A DNA stretch of 20,544 nt from Bacillota bacterium (GCA_023415595.1 JAEZJW010000049.1:1-20544), one strand, 5' to 3'; positions 1-7,748 are shown, counted from the stretch's first letter. The notes: generated by a model not told the origin, from the sequence alone. Made by a program: numbers and translations.

Positions 1-164
1 CTGTTTTCAAGGCCCATAACAACATCCAGATTTCTTAAGCCGATATCGGTATCGATCAGTACTACTTTCTTGTCCAGCATTGCCAGACCGGTTCCGACAT
101 TGGCGGTTGTTGTTGTTTTGCCGACACCGCCCTTACCCTATGTAACTACAATAACTTCTCCCAT
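1..164 (-). pseudogene. minD: minD, septum-site determining ATPase (5' part only, with an in-frame amber codon)
   Basis: Reading leftward from ATG at 164 gives MGEVIVVT, then TAG (138-140), then GKGGVGKTTTTANVG and a good MinD continuation through VLIDTDIGLRNLDVVMG to the window edge. GKGGVGKT is the deviant Walker A motif of the MinD/ParA ATPases; the residue before it is normally Ser, so TAG probably replaces a serine codon (one change from TCG). MinD binds the membrane when loaded with ATP and recruits MinC to block FtsZ rings away from midcell. A GGAGG ribosome site (175-179) precedes the ATG, and the gene follows minC by 80 bases, as expected in a min operon. The reading frame is otherwise intact on both sides of the stop, so this is either a very recent nonsense mutation, a base-call error, or a read-through site. 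Identity is near certain; true pseudogene status is not. The rest of the gene lies beyond the window. Confidence 0.75.
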
Positions 165-190
165 ACTTTCCTATCCTCCAGTTCTTTCGT

Positions 191-211
191 AAGAACCTCT
201 GCGAGGTTCTT
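191..211. repeat. Perfect palindrome in the minC-minD gap
   Basis: Nine-base arms (191-199 and 203-211) flank a TGC loop. On the plus strand the 3' arm runs into TTTT, but on the transcribed minus strand no U-run follows, so it is not a typical terminator for minC. It may be an mRNA processing or stability hairpin. It resembles the short palindromes in the mreD-mrdA gap. Confidence 0.6.
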
Positions 212-244
212 TTCCATGCATTGCTTAAAGCCATCAATGATATA

Positions 245-919
245 TTATAAATTGATATCATTTAAAACATTTTTGTTCAGAGGTTCGATGTAGATATTTC
301 CTTCCTCCAGAAATGCTATCTTCGCTTCCTTACTCTCCTCCTTAACGGGATTGTCAGGCGATCTGGCGATCGTATCCGCAATTCGGATCTGCATCGGTCT
401 CATATCCAGGGCGACTACAAAGGCATTCGTGTTTCCGCAGGCTCCGGCAAAAGCATTTCCCTTAAGGGAACCAAGAACAATAATATTACCCTTGGACACT
501 ACTCTTGCACCATGATTGACATCACCGATGATGATGACACTGGTTTCAAATTCTAAGGATGCACCGGATCGCAGGATTCCTTTATAGAACTGTCCGGTAT
601 TATTCTCAAGCTCCATCAGCTTCTGGTTCAGGGTCTTCTTAAAGGCTTCTTCTGTTTCGGCATCATTATCAATAATACAGACGATATGCATGTCCGTATT
701 CTCGTTAATAATGTCTAAGAGCTCCTTCTGTTCTTCGTTAGTCAGCTTCCGGCCCTCAAAACTGATGGCCATCTTCGCATTCTCAAAGAATTTACTGGAT
801 TCCTTGAATTTCTCGGCGACCAGTAATTTTAATACGTCGAAGTCTTCCTCCGGGCTCAGCACAACAATAATACCGTATTTATTTCCTTTAATGATTACTG
901 AATTATTCATTGTACTCAT
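245..919 (-). CDS. minC: Septum-site determining protein MinC
   Basis: This is the division inhibitor that MinD carries to the membrane, where it antagonises FtsZ polymerisation. The 224-residue protein has the two-part layout of the family: an N-terminal alpha/beta domain (about residues 1-100, the FtsZ-inhibiting part) and a C-terminal right-handed beta-helix (about 110-205) with the typical run RSGASLEFETSVIIIGDVN, then GNIIVLGSLKGNAFAG and MRPMQIRIAD. The C-terminal domain dimerises and binds MinD. The ATG at 919 has an AAGGAG ribosome site close upstream; a second ATG at 910 is possible but less well placed. It lies 40 bases after mrdA and 80 before minD, so it is probably co-transcribed with the mre genes, linking side-wall growth and septum placement. 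Length is normal and no defect is visible. Confidence is high. Confidence 0.97.
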   Translation of the reverse strand: MSTMNNSVIIKGNKYGIIVVLSPEEDFDVLKLLVAEKFKESSKFFENAKMAISFEGRKLTNEEQKELLDIINENTDMHIVCIIDNDAETEEAFKKTLNQKLMELENNTGQFYKGILRSGASLEFETSVIIIGDVNHGARVVSKGNIIVLGSLKGNAFAGACGNTNAFVVALDMRPMQIRIADTIARSPDNPVKEESKEAKIAFLEEGNIYIEPLNKNVLNDINL

Positions 920-959
920 TGGCTTCTCCTTCTTGTATATTATGTTAAACTAAATTAAA

Positions 960-3818
960 TTAATCTGAAAAAGCTGCGATATTGTTCTCCGGTAAGGAGG
1001 CTTCCTTCTCTACCAGCTCCTCAGGGTCTTCCAGATCAAAATACAGGCGGTAGATATCCCTGGCCAGCTCTGCAGCGTTACCTGAGGTATAACCGTTCGG
1101 TATAACGGTAGTAACAGATATCTCAGGATTCTCGAAGGGTGCATAGGATATGAACAATGCATTATTAAAATTAACCTTACTGATCTGAGAGGTACCGGTC
1201 TTGCCGGCTACCGTGACACCAAGATTTCTGTATAAGCTGCTGACTGAGCCTCCCGGCACATTCGTTACAGAATACATTCCTTCCTGCACGGCATCCCAGT
1301 ATTCGGGCTTAATGTCTTTCAGATCCTTATAAACAGTGGCACTATTCTGCAGTTTAATATTACCATCCTTATCAATAATCCTGTCTAGCAGGGTCAGGTC
1401 ATAATTAATACCGCGGTTCGCTATAGTGGTCACATATCGTGATAACTGCATCGGGGTATAAGCATTCGTACCCTGTCCAATCGCGGAACGGACCGGATCA
1501 TCATCGGATACCTGAGGAGACATTTCATTCAGTTCAACTCCCGAGGTTGTATCAAGTCCGAACATGGAGGCGTATTTCTTAAGCTTTTCCAAGCCCACCT
1601 GTTCGTTGTATTTTCCGGTACCGTCTATACTTAAGCGGAATCCGACCTCATAGAAGAAGTAATTACAGGAGACCTTAATGGCATCCGCAATATCTACGGA
1701 ACCGTGGGAACGGGGATAGATATGACATTTCGCAGCAGGTTGGATCTTTTCAAAGATTCCGAGATCTGTAATCTTATCCTGCGGTCCTATTACACCCTCC
1801 ATCATTCCCGCAAAGGAGGTTACCATCTTAAAGATGGATCCGGGCGCGGTCCTCTGTTGTGTCGGACGGTTCATCCAAGGAAGGGATTTGTCCGTAAACA
1901 GCCAGTTGTAATATTTTGAATCGACTTTATTCGCTAATTTATTATTATCATAACTGGGGTAAGTAACCATCGCCAGGACATCACCGGTCTTCACATCCGT
2001 AATAACAACGGATCCGCTGCAGGGCTCTAAAGCAAGCATTGCAGGGGTGATTTCCAGGGAAGTGATCTTTGCGTTCATGAAATTATAGGCAGAGATAGTT
2101 CCGTTTTCTAAAGCTCTCTTATCCCCTTCATTATATTCTAACACACCTTGGTCGAATAATAAAAGACAAATTTCTTTTCCCGATAAATTGTACGAAAATA
2201 CCAAATTACGGTATATCTTTTTATTGAAAGTGCCATCCTTCTTCAAAATATCCTTCGTCGTGTTAATCAGCTTCTGATAAAGCTCCTCCGAGGTATAGAA
2301 TTCACCTTGTTCAACACCCAGCTTGGACAGATCAATATAATTCCGGGAGATTGCATGGTTTAAAAAGCTGTTCAGGGAAGTTTTATTATTCAGGTAGGAT
2401 TTATAAACCTCATCCTCCTCCGGTATCTGTTTCTTCAGGAGGATCTCCTTTTTAACCAATACGTCATAGAAATATTTCAGGTATTCCTCCATCTCACCGG
2501 CTTTGTTATCCATTACGGTATTCTCCGGAGCCAGGAGGGAATCCAGCTGACCGAAGACGCTCTCCAATTCCGTTTTGTATTTATTATAGGTCTGTTGTTC
2601 AAGATCCGTGGCATCCTTATCATCAAAACGGGTAGTATCAATAATATCATTATTGATCAAGGCATAATACACCTCATAAATTGGGGTCGTGATTTCACTG
2701 GCACTCTCCCCCTTGGAGCCGTAATCCATGTCCGGAACGATCTTGGATAACAGAATTCCTGCGATCTTCTTCTCAAGAATGTGATAGGTGGATTTCTGCA
2801 GATCACTGTCTATGGTCAGATAGATGTCATTGCCTGCGGTGGGATCCTTGCGGTCCACTACGTCAATTACTTTGTTACCGGTATTCACTGTAACAGTCTC
2901 GATTCCCTTATTGCCCTTAAGATATGCTTCATATTCCTTCTCCAGGCCGGTCTTGCCTACGATATCAGTGGAATTATAGTATTCTCCGTTAGCATTCAGA
3001 AGCTCCAGTTCTTCGGAACTGATCTGGCCAGTATAGCCAAGGATATGTGCGAAATAGATGCTGTCATGATAGACACGCTGGGTCAGCTGCTGAATCTCAA
3101 CACCCGGCAGTTCGGCACTGCTCTCCATGACATGGGCAACCGTATTGTTATTTACTTTATTAGCAACGGTAATCCTTAAGAATTTCGGATAATTGCAATG
3201 CAGGGCATAACGGACACTCATGATTTCCAGCGTTTCAGCCATAGAGTATTCGTCGGAGATACCAAACATAGTGGTATAGTCATCCCCGGTACCATTCTTC
3301 AGGAATTCATAGACCTCCTTAGCTGTCGCATTCTGCTGCTTTTCCGTGAGCTGCTTATTCTCATCCAGAACAAAGGTATAAACATTCTTCTTGAATCTGG
3401 TCAGGGCTGAGCCTGAGATTGTGAATTCCAGTTCATTTTCTCCTGTCTGGACAATCGGAAAATCGTTATAAAGCGTATCCCCGCATTCTTTAATAATATT
3501 GATCATCCGATGGATTACGGCATTTCTTTCCTCGTTGGTTTCGATCTCGGTACTGTCTTCCATGGTAACGGAATAGGAAAGGACATTGGAAGCCAGCAGC
3601 TTTCCGTTTCTGTCATAGATATTACCGCGGGTACTTTTGATCTCACGGTTTTCTGTCTCCCTGAAATTCTCCTCCTTAGCAATGGCAGGGCCCTGTACGA
3701 TCTGCAGCACGAACAGACGGTGTACCAGCACCGCAAAAAGTACAATATAGATCAACGTCATAGGGAATAATCTTGATTTAAGGATCCGCTTCACGAAATC
3801 CAGAAAAACATCTAACAT
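960..3818 (-). CDS. mrdA: Penicillin-binding protein 2 (MrdA), elongasome transpeptidase with a large insertion
   Basis: Class B penicillin-binding protein that cross-links peptidoglycan during side-wall growth with RodA and MreBCD. It has an N-terminal cytoplasmic stub and one membrane anchor (about residues 17-37), a PBP dimer region beginning near RGNIYDRNGKLLA, and a C-terminal transpeptidase domain. Active-site motifs are visible: SIFK (Ser661, Lys664), SCN (717-719) and KTG (873-875). At about 952 residues it is much longer than E. coli PBP2 (633); the excess is mostly a charged, helix-rich stretch (about 350-597) between LTIDSDLQ and SGSVVITDVKTGDVLAM. The ATG at 3818 is preferred because GGAGG (3824-3828) sits six bases upstream; the possible TTG at 3830 overlaps that ribosome site and would add only four residues. 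The gene follows mreD after a hairpin-rich gap and precedes minC by 40 bases. Function is well supported; the role of the insertion is unknown. Confidence 0.96.
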   Translation of the reverse strand: MLDVFLDFVKRILKSRLFPMTLIYIVLFAVLVHRLFVLQIVQGPAIAKEENFRETENREIKSTRGNIYDRNGKLLASNVLSYSVTMEDSTEIETNEERNAVIHRMINIIKECGDTLYNDFPIVQTGENELEFTISGSALTRFKKNVYTFVLDENKQLTEKQQNATAKEVYEFLKNGTGDDYTTMFGISDEYSMAETLEIMSVRYALHCNYPKFLRITVANKVNNNTVAHVMESSAELPGVEIQQLTQRVYHDSIYFAHILGYTGQISSEELELLNANGEYYNSTDIVGKTGLEKEYEAYLKGNKGIETVTVNTGNKVIDVVDRKDPTAGNDIYLTIDSDLQKSTYHILEKKIAGILLSKIVPDMDYGSKGESASEITTPIYEVYYALINNDIIDTTRFDDKDATDLEQQTYNKYKTELESVFGQLDSLLAPENTVMDNKAGEMEEYLKYFYDVLVKKEILLKKQIPEEDEVYKSYLNNKTSLNSFLNHAISRNYIDLSKLGVEQGEFYTSEELYQKLINTTKDILKKDGTFNKKIYRNLVFSYNLSGKEICLLLFDQGVLEYNEGDKRALENGTISAYNFMNAKITSLEITPAMLALEPCSGSVVITDVKTGDVLAMVTYPSYDNNKLANKVDSKYYNWLFTDKSLPWMNRPTQQRTAPGSIFKMVTSFAGMMEGVIGPQDKITDLGIFEKIQPAAKCHIYPRSHGSVDIADAIKVSCNYFFYEVGFRLSIDGTGKYNEQVGLEKLKKYASMFGLDTTSGVELNEMSPQVSDDDPVRSAIGQGTNAYTPMQLSRYVTTIANRGINYDLTLLDRIIDKDGNIKLQNSATVYKDLKDIKPEYWDAVQEGMYSVTNVPGGSVSSLYRNLGVTVAGKTGTSQISKVNFNNALFISYAPFENPEISVTTVIPNGYTSGNAAELARDIYRLYFDLEDPEELVEKEASLPENNIAAFSD

Positions 3819-3823
3819 AGTAA

Positions 3824-3828
3824 CCTCC
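3824..3828 (-). promoter_or_regulatory. Ribosome binding site that fixes the mrdA start
   Basis: GGAGG lies six bases before ATG 3818. The upstream in-frame TTG (3828-3830) shares its last base with this site, so it cannot plausibly be the start codon. Confidence 0.85.
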
Positions 3829-3869
3829 AAATCTAAACAACCCGGAAGAACAAGGAGTGAGCCCGCTTG

Positions 3870-3984
3870 TGCGAAACTCCGCAGTTTCTTCCCGTGTGAA
3901 GGATCTTTTGCTTCACACTACTCCGCAGTTCTTCCCAAGCGAATTGTCTTCAATTCGCTGTGTGAAGAAGTTTTTACTTCACAC
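3870..3984. repeat. Cluster of four short palindromes between mreD and mrdA
   Basis: Four perfect stem-loops are packed into 115 bases: 3873-3888 (6-base arms, CCGC loop), 3894-3918 (arms GTGTGAAG/CTTCACAC, 9-base loop), 3938-3959 (9-base arms, TCTT loop) and 3960-3984 (the same GTGTGAAG/CTTCACAC arms with another 9-base loop). The motif ACTCCGCAGTT followed by CTTCCC also occurs twice, near 3877 and 3920. The mreD stop codon (3974-3976) lies in the loop of the last hairpin. This looks like a composite intergenic repeat; none of the hairpins is followed by a long U-run on the minus strand, so a clean terminator is not evident. Confidence 0.75.
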
Positions 3985-4483
3985 TTTCTTCCGACGAACG
4001 GTCCAAACGGTTGTTAATCATATGTAGCAGCTTATATAATAAGACTGAGACCGCTACGGTATAGATTACCTCCGGCAGAATAAACCGCCGAAAATAATAT
4101 AAAAGATTTAATCTGCTTCTTAACAGGAATTCGAACACATAATAGAAAAAGCCGTAGAAGAAATCACAGACAGCCACAAAGATGATGGGCAATGTAAAGT
4201 CATCGTTCGAATAAAATTTGTTAAGAAAGCCGATGAAATAACCAATCAGCAGATAAAGCAGCGCATATAGCCCCACAACCTGGCCAAAGATCAGATCCAC
4301 GAAAAGTCCACTGAAGAAACCAATCAGAAGACCTGTATTTCTGCCCCTCATATAGGCAGTGGATACGACCAAAATCAATAAAAGATTAGGCATGATTCCT
4401 GCCAGCCTGACATAATGGAACATGGCGCTCTGAAGAACAAAACATATCAAAATTTCTAAAATATATACAATAACCCTTTTCAT
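3974..4483 (-). CDS. mreD: Rod shape-determining protein MreD
   Basis: Integral membrane subunit of the Rod complex, working with MreC and PBP2 in side-wall synthesis. The 169-residue protein is mostly hydrophobic, with about five to six membrane segments beginning at the N-terminus (VIVYILEILICFVLQSAMF), and carries family-like patches such as LLIGFFSGLFVDLIFGQVVG and YLLIGYFIGFLNKFY. Length is typical (about 160-175). The ATG at 4483 starts 15 bases after the mreC stop codon; the ribosome site is weak (AGGGGA), which fits translational coupling to mreC. The 3' end runs into a palindrome cluster, so the last codons and stop are part of a hairpin. MreD sequences are poorly conserved, but hydrophobic profile plus position between mreC and mrdA make the call secure. 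Confidence 0.94.
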   Translation of the reverse strand: MKRVIVYILEILICFVLQSAMFHYVRLAGIMPNLLLILVVSTAYMRGRNTGLLIGFFSGLFVDLIFGQVVGLYALLYLLIGYFIGFLNKFYSNDDFTLPIIFVAVCDFFYGFFYYVFEFLLRSRLNLLYYFRRFILPEVIYTVAVSVLLYKLLHMINNRLDRSSEESVK

Positions 4484-4498
4484 GAGTCCCCTGCTTTT

Positions 4499-5386
4499 CT
4501 ATTCAGTAATAGGTTCCTCCACGATGGAAGGGTCCTTATCAATTAATGGCTCCTTCAGCTGTGTGATGATCAGAACCTCATTCAGTCTTTCAAAATCAAC
4601 CACCGGTGTTAAATATGCCGTCTTAGTCATATTACTGGAATCAAGCTTGATATCGCTGACATAGCCAATCAGAATTCCCTGAAGAAATTTATCGCTGATG
4701 TGTGAGGTAATAACTTCATAATTGTCCTCTATCTCGGCATCCTTACTAATCAGCTCCACCCGAATCTTACCCTCGTCCATCAGCTTCAGATCACCCTTGA
4801 CAATGCAGGTATCAGAGGTCTTTAAGAACATTCCGCTGACATTGCTCTTATCATCGATGATGGAACGGACAATGGAATAATTGTAATGGGCTTCAATGAT
4901 AATTCCTGCCAAACCGTTTCCGGCTAAAACATTCATATCCTCCGTTAGGCCATCTCTGGTTCCCTTATCGATTGTAAATACATTATACCAGTTATTCGTA
5001 TCCTTACTGATGACTCGGGCGGCTACCTTGGGATAATCCAGATATTTCTGATCCAGCTTATAAAGCTCCCTGAGTTCATCCAGCTCATATTTATCCTGAA
5101 GCAGCAGCTTATTCTCATAGGACAGCAGATTGACCTGATCCTTCAGGTCATCGTTTTCCTTCAGTAAATCCTTCATGCTGGTAAAGATATTCAGCCTATC
5201 TGAGATAAAGCTTCCGACTGAATTAATTCCCCGCTGCATCGGGGTGACAACGGTACCTGCCGCATTTCTTACCGGCGAGAGTACCCCTCCGTATCGGTAG
5301 GATAAGAATATCAGACCGAAACAGAGTACAATAAGAATAATAAGTAAGTGCTTCGGATTTATATGGATCTTTGTCCTGCGTCTCAT
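4499..5386 (-). CDS. mreC: Rod shape-determining protein MreC
   Basis: Bitopic membrane protein that links cytoplasmic MreB to periplasmic-side PBP2. The 295-residue protein has a basic N-terminus (MRRRTKIHINPKH), one membrane segment (about 13-30, LLIILIVLCFGLIFLS), a coiled coil (about 65-110, including LLKENDDLKDQVNLLSYENK) and the beta-barrel MreC domain with ARVISKDTNNWYNVFTIDKG and GLAGIIIEAHYNYSIVRSI. Length and layout match the family. The ATG at 5386 has AGGAG just upstream. It follows mreB by 113 bases and is 15 bases ahead of mreD. No missing part is seen. Confidence 0.96.
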   Translation of the reverse strand: MRRRTKIHINPKHLLIILIVLCFGLIFLSYRYGGVLSPVRNAAGTVVTPMQRGINSVGSFISDRLNIFTSMKDLLKENDDLKDQVNLLSYENKLLLQDKYELDELRELYKLDQKYLDYPKVAARVISKDTNNWYNVFTIDKGTRDGLTEDMNVLAGNGLAGIIIEAHYNYSIVRSIIDDKSNVSGMFLKTSDTCIVKGDLKLMDEGKIRVELISKDAEIEDNYEVITSHISDKFLQGILIGYVSDIKLDSSNMTKTAYLTPVVDFERLNEVLIITQLKEPLIDKDPSIVEEPITE

Positions 5387-5465
5387 AATTTCTCCTAACC
5401 TTCACAGGTTACTATAAGCTGCCGGAAAGCCTTGTAAACGGTCAGACACCGGCCGAGTTGCCTGC

Positions 5466-5481
5466 CCTTCCGTCCGGAAGG
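5466..5481. repeat. GC-rich palindrome in the mreB-mreC gap
   Basis: CCTTCCG and CGGAAGG form a perfect seven-base stem around a two-base TC centre, in a gap that is richer in G and C than most gaps here. A second small inverted repeat (CGGT 5439-5442 and ACCG 5448-5451) lies closer to mreC. No U-run follows on the minus strand, so an mRNA processing or stability element is as likely as a terminator. Confidence 0.45.
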
Positions 5482-5499
5482 AGGCAGTATACCTGTAGT

Positions 5500-6522
5500 T
5501 TAATTTACGATAGTTTTTGGCCGTAAGGCATCAGCAAGGGAGGAAAGCTTATGATCCTCCATAATCTTACCAAGACCCTTAACAACCGTTTTGGAGGGAT
5601 CCTCACAAATATTGATTTTCAAGTCTGTTTCCTTGTGCAGCAGCTCATTCAGGCCGAAAATCTTGGCAGATCCGCCTGTAATATAGATTCCGCTGTCAAT
5701 AATGTCCGAAGATATCTCCGGAGGAGTACGCTCCAGAATGATACGGATGGCATCCGTAATAGTATACATATATTCTGAAATAGCCTCATAAACCGTTACA
5801 GAATCGACTTCCATTTCTGTCGGAAGTCCGGTGACCACATCCCTGCCGAAGACCTTAACGGAACCTTCCACGGAAGGAAGTGCACAGGCCAGCTTCTTCT
5901 TGATGTTCTCTGCGGTCTTGTCCCCGATATAGAGGTTGAATTTCCTCTTCACGATACTTTTGATGGCCTCATCCAGCTTATTGCCGCCAACGGGAATTAA
6001 TTTACTAAGAACGATACCACCCAGGGAAAGGATTGACACCTCAGTCGTATCGGCACCGATATCCACGATCATCACACCCCTGGCTGTCATGACATCAAGT
6101 CCTGCACCCACAGCATCCGCGATCGGCTTCTCCACGATCTTGATATGCCCTGCCTTTAAGTTCGAGCTGGCAATCAGATCAAAGAAGGATCTGCGCTCTA
6201 CCTCGGTGATGTCGGTCGGTGTGGCGACGATATAATCAGCGGACCCGGGTCTTTTAGAGTTGCTGATTCTCATCATGAAATGCTGCAGTAAGGACATCAT
6301 GTTAGCAACATCGGCAATAACGCCGCTTCTGACAGGATAAGTAACCTGTATATTAGAGGGTGCCTTCTCATACATGTCAAAAGCGTCATTGCCGGAGGCT
6401 ATTACCGTCTTCCTGTCAGCAATTGCGATGATATTACGCTCGTCCAGTACAATTCCCTGACCCTTTTTAATTATTTTAATCGTACTGGTGCCGAAATCTA
6501 TCCCATATACTTTAGATGCCAT
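5500..6522 (-). CDS. mreB: Rod shape-determining protein MreB (actin homologue)
   Basis: Bacterial actin that forms membrane-bound filaments guiding side-wall synthesis. At 340 residues it has the usual MreB length. Nucleotide-binding motifs of the actin/Hsp70 fold are visible: phosphate 1 near the N-terminus (YGIDFGTSTIKI), phosphate 2 (IVDIGADTTEVSIL, about residues 150-165), adenosine loop (GIYITGGSAKIFGL, about 280) and the intermediate PVGGNKLDEAI. The phosphate 1 loop reads GTSTIK rather than the more usual GTANT of MreB, and much of the sequence is diverged; an Mbl-like paralogue is possible, but the position directly ahead of mreC and mreD supports MreB. The ATG at 6522 has a strong AGGAGG site. 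A 114-base gap separates it from radC; no clear promoter was found there, so co-transcription with radC is possible. Confidence 0.94.
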   Translation of the reverse strand: MASKVYGIDFGTSTIKIIKKGQGIVLDERNIIAIADRKTVIASGNDAFDMYEKAPSNIQVTYPVRSGVIADVANMMSLLQHFMMRISNSKRPGSADYIVATPTDITEVERRSFFDLIASSNLKAGHIKIVEKPIADAVGAGLDVMTARGVMIVDIGADTTEVSILSLGGIVLSKLIPVGGNKLDEAIKSIVKRKFNLYIGDKTAENIKKKLACALPSVEGSVKVFGRDVVTGLPTEMEVDSVTVYEAISEYMYTITDAIRIILERTPPEISSDIIDSGIYITGGSAKIFGLNELLHKETDLKINICEDPSKTVVKGLGKIMEDHKLSSLADALRPKTIVN

Positions 6523-6636
6523 GATAAAGCTACCTCCTATAAACTAAAGTTGTCAAATTAAATGCATGTCTGAAACTATTCAGTTGCTTCCTATAATTTT
6601 GTAAATAGTCATTGTCTTATCATTAGGTCAGTACGG

Positions 6637-7335
6637 CTATAATAACCCCTGTTCCTTCAGACTGATATATCTATTATCGCCAATAATAATATGATCCATA
6701 AGCGTAATCCCTACGAAATTACCGGCTTCTTTGATCCGCTTGGTAACCCGCAGATCCTCTGCACTGGGCGAGGGGTCCCCGCTGGGATGGTTATGGATCA
6801 GGATGATGTTCACGGCTTCCTGCTTCAGAGCCTGAACAAAGATCTCTCTGGCAGGCATGATCGAGGTGTTCACCGTACCCGAGGAAATCACCATATCCTT
6901 AATGAGCTTACTCTTGGAATCAAGCATTACTAGAAGGATCTGCTCGCGGTTTAAATGCCGCATATCCTGCATGTAATAATCGGCCACACTTTTAGGGGTG
7001 ACCAATCTTAAACTGTCCCGATGAATTTCCTTTGCCATTCTCTTCGTAATTTCTGTAAGACAGAGAAGCTCGATTGCTTTCACCCTGCCGATCCCGTTGA
7101 TCCGGGTCAGTTCCTTCAACGTCAGGTAATTCAAGCCCTTCAAGCCGGAACTTGCTTCCGGGTAATTTAAGATATTCACAGCCAGGTCAATTGACCTTAA
7201 GTTCTTAGTACCCGTACGCAGGATAACTGCCAGCAGCTCCGCATCGGACAGATAAGCAGCGCCGTATTTCTCACACTTCTCATAAGGACGCTCGGAAATA
7301 GGCAGTTCCTTCACAGTTAAATAACTATCCTTCAT
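6637..7335 (-). CDS. radC: RadC family protein (JAB/MPN domain, DNA repair-associated)
   Basis: RadC proteins carry a JAMM metal-binding fold; despite the old repair name their biochemical role is unsettled. The 232-residue protein has the N-terminal UPF0758 helix-hairpin-helix region (ELLAVILRTGT, LKELTRINGIGRVKAIEL, about residues 33-92) and the C-terminal MPN domain (about 110-232) with the signature HNHPSGDPSPSAED, where His181, His183, Ser191 and Asp194 are the expected metal and catalytic residues. Length is typical. The ATG at 7335 has an AGGAGG site eight bases upstream. It is commonly found next to mreB in Firmicutes and other bacteria, and here it sits between the DUF4321 gene (53 bases upstream) and mreB. 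No defect is visible. Confidence 0.96.
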   Translation of the reverse strand: MKDSYLTVKELPISERPYEKCEKYGAAYLSDAELLAVILRTGTKNLRSIDLAVNILNYPEASSGLKGLNYLTLKELTRINGIGRVKAIELLCLTEITKRMAKEIHRDSLRLVTPKSVADYYMQDMRHLNREQILLVMLDSKSKLIKDMVISSGTVNTSIMPAREIFVQALKQEAVNIILIHNHPSGDPSPSAEDLRVTKRIKEAGNFVGITLMDHIIIGDNRYISLKEQGLL

Positions 7336-7388
7336 GAATCCTCCTAAACTTCTCTCTCCAGGAAATCAGTAGGACCATGTAATGTATT

Positions 7389-7664
7389 CTAAAGCTTCTT
7401 ATAAGCAAATACTGCAGCAATGATACCAAGGAAGCTGCCGATGGAGATTCGGATTCTTAATCCGAATTGTATGGCGATATCGCCAAGGCTTACACTGATA
7501 ATCCCGCTTCCGTCCGGCTTCCCAATTGCGAAATCAAAACCGTAGTTTAACCATGCAAGGAAATTGACATTCTTGGTCAGGGACCCCAAGAAGCTTCCCA
7601 AGACGATACCTGTAAGAATTAACAGGAACAGTGCCCATTTGTTTTTACCGCCGGTCCTTGCCAT
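7389..7664 (-). CDS. DUF4321 family small membrane protein
   Basis: This 91-residue protein of unknown function has two predicted membrane segments: residues about 10-28 (WALFLLILTGIVLGSFLGS) and the C-terminal 70-88 (ISIGSFLGIIAAVFAYKK). Between them lies a short loop containing LAWLNYGFDFAIGKPDG. The pattern matches the DUF4321 family of Clostridia, which is often encoded between a maf or radC gene and the mre cluster; that placement, seen here, suggests a link to cell envelope or shape, but this is inference only. The ATG at 7664 has a GGAGGAG ribosome site directly upstream. The leader (7665-7811) carries two interleaved inverted repeats listed separately. Confidence 0.85.
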   Translation of the reverse strand: MARTGGKNKWALFLLILTGIVLGSFLGSLTKNVNFLAWLNYGFDFAIGKPDGSGIISVSLGDIAIQFGLRIRISIGSFLGIIAAVFAYKKL

Positions 7665-7702
7665 AAGCTCCTCCTTATCGGAAATATACTGTCTCTTTGT
7701 GT

Positions 7703-7748
7703 TGCATTAGTATTTTGCCTGTCTTGCTTAATGCATTTTGGCAAAATA
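7703..7748. repeat. Two interleaved inverted repeats in the leader of the DUF4321 gene
   Basis: Arm A TGCATTA (7703-7709) pairs with TAATGCA (7729-7735), and arm B TATTTTGCC (7711-7719) pairs with GGCAAAATA (7740-7748). The order A-B-A'-B' means the two stems interlock, as in a pseudoknot, or exclude each other. Both matches are perfect. The element lies about 40-85 bases upstream of the start codon on the transcribed strand. It matches no riboswitch I recognise, and it could instead be a pair of protein-binding sites. Confidence 0.5.

Noticed and set aside
3819..3830. TTG start adding four residues to PBP2 (and the same pattern at mutL and the NlpC/P60 gene)
   Set aside because: In all three genes the TTG is part of the sequence TTGGAG, the ribosome site itself, and a normal ATG follows at proper spacing.
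6523..6636. Promoter for mreB in the radC-mreB gap
   Set aside because: A perfect TTGACA is present, but at normal spacing no -10 exists and the expected position would fall on the mreB ribosome site and start; other combinations are weak.
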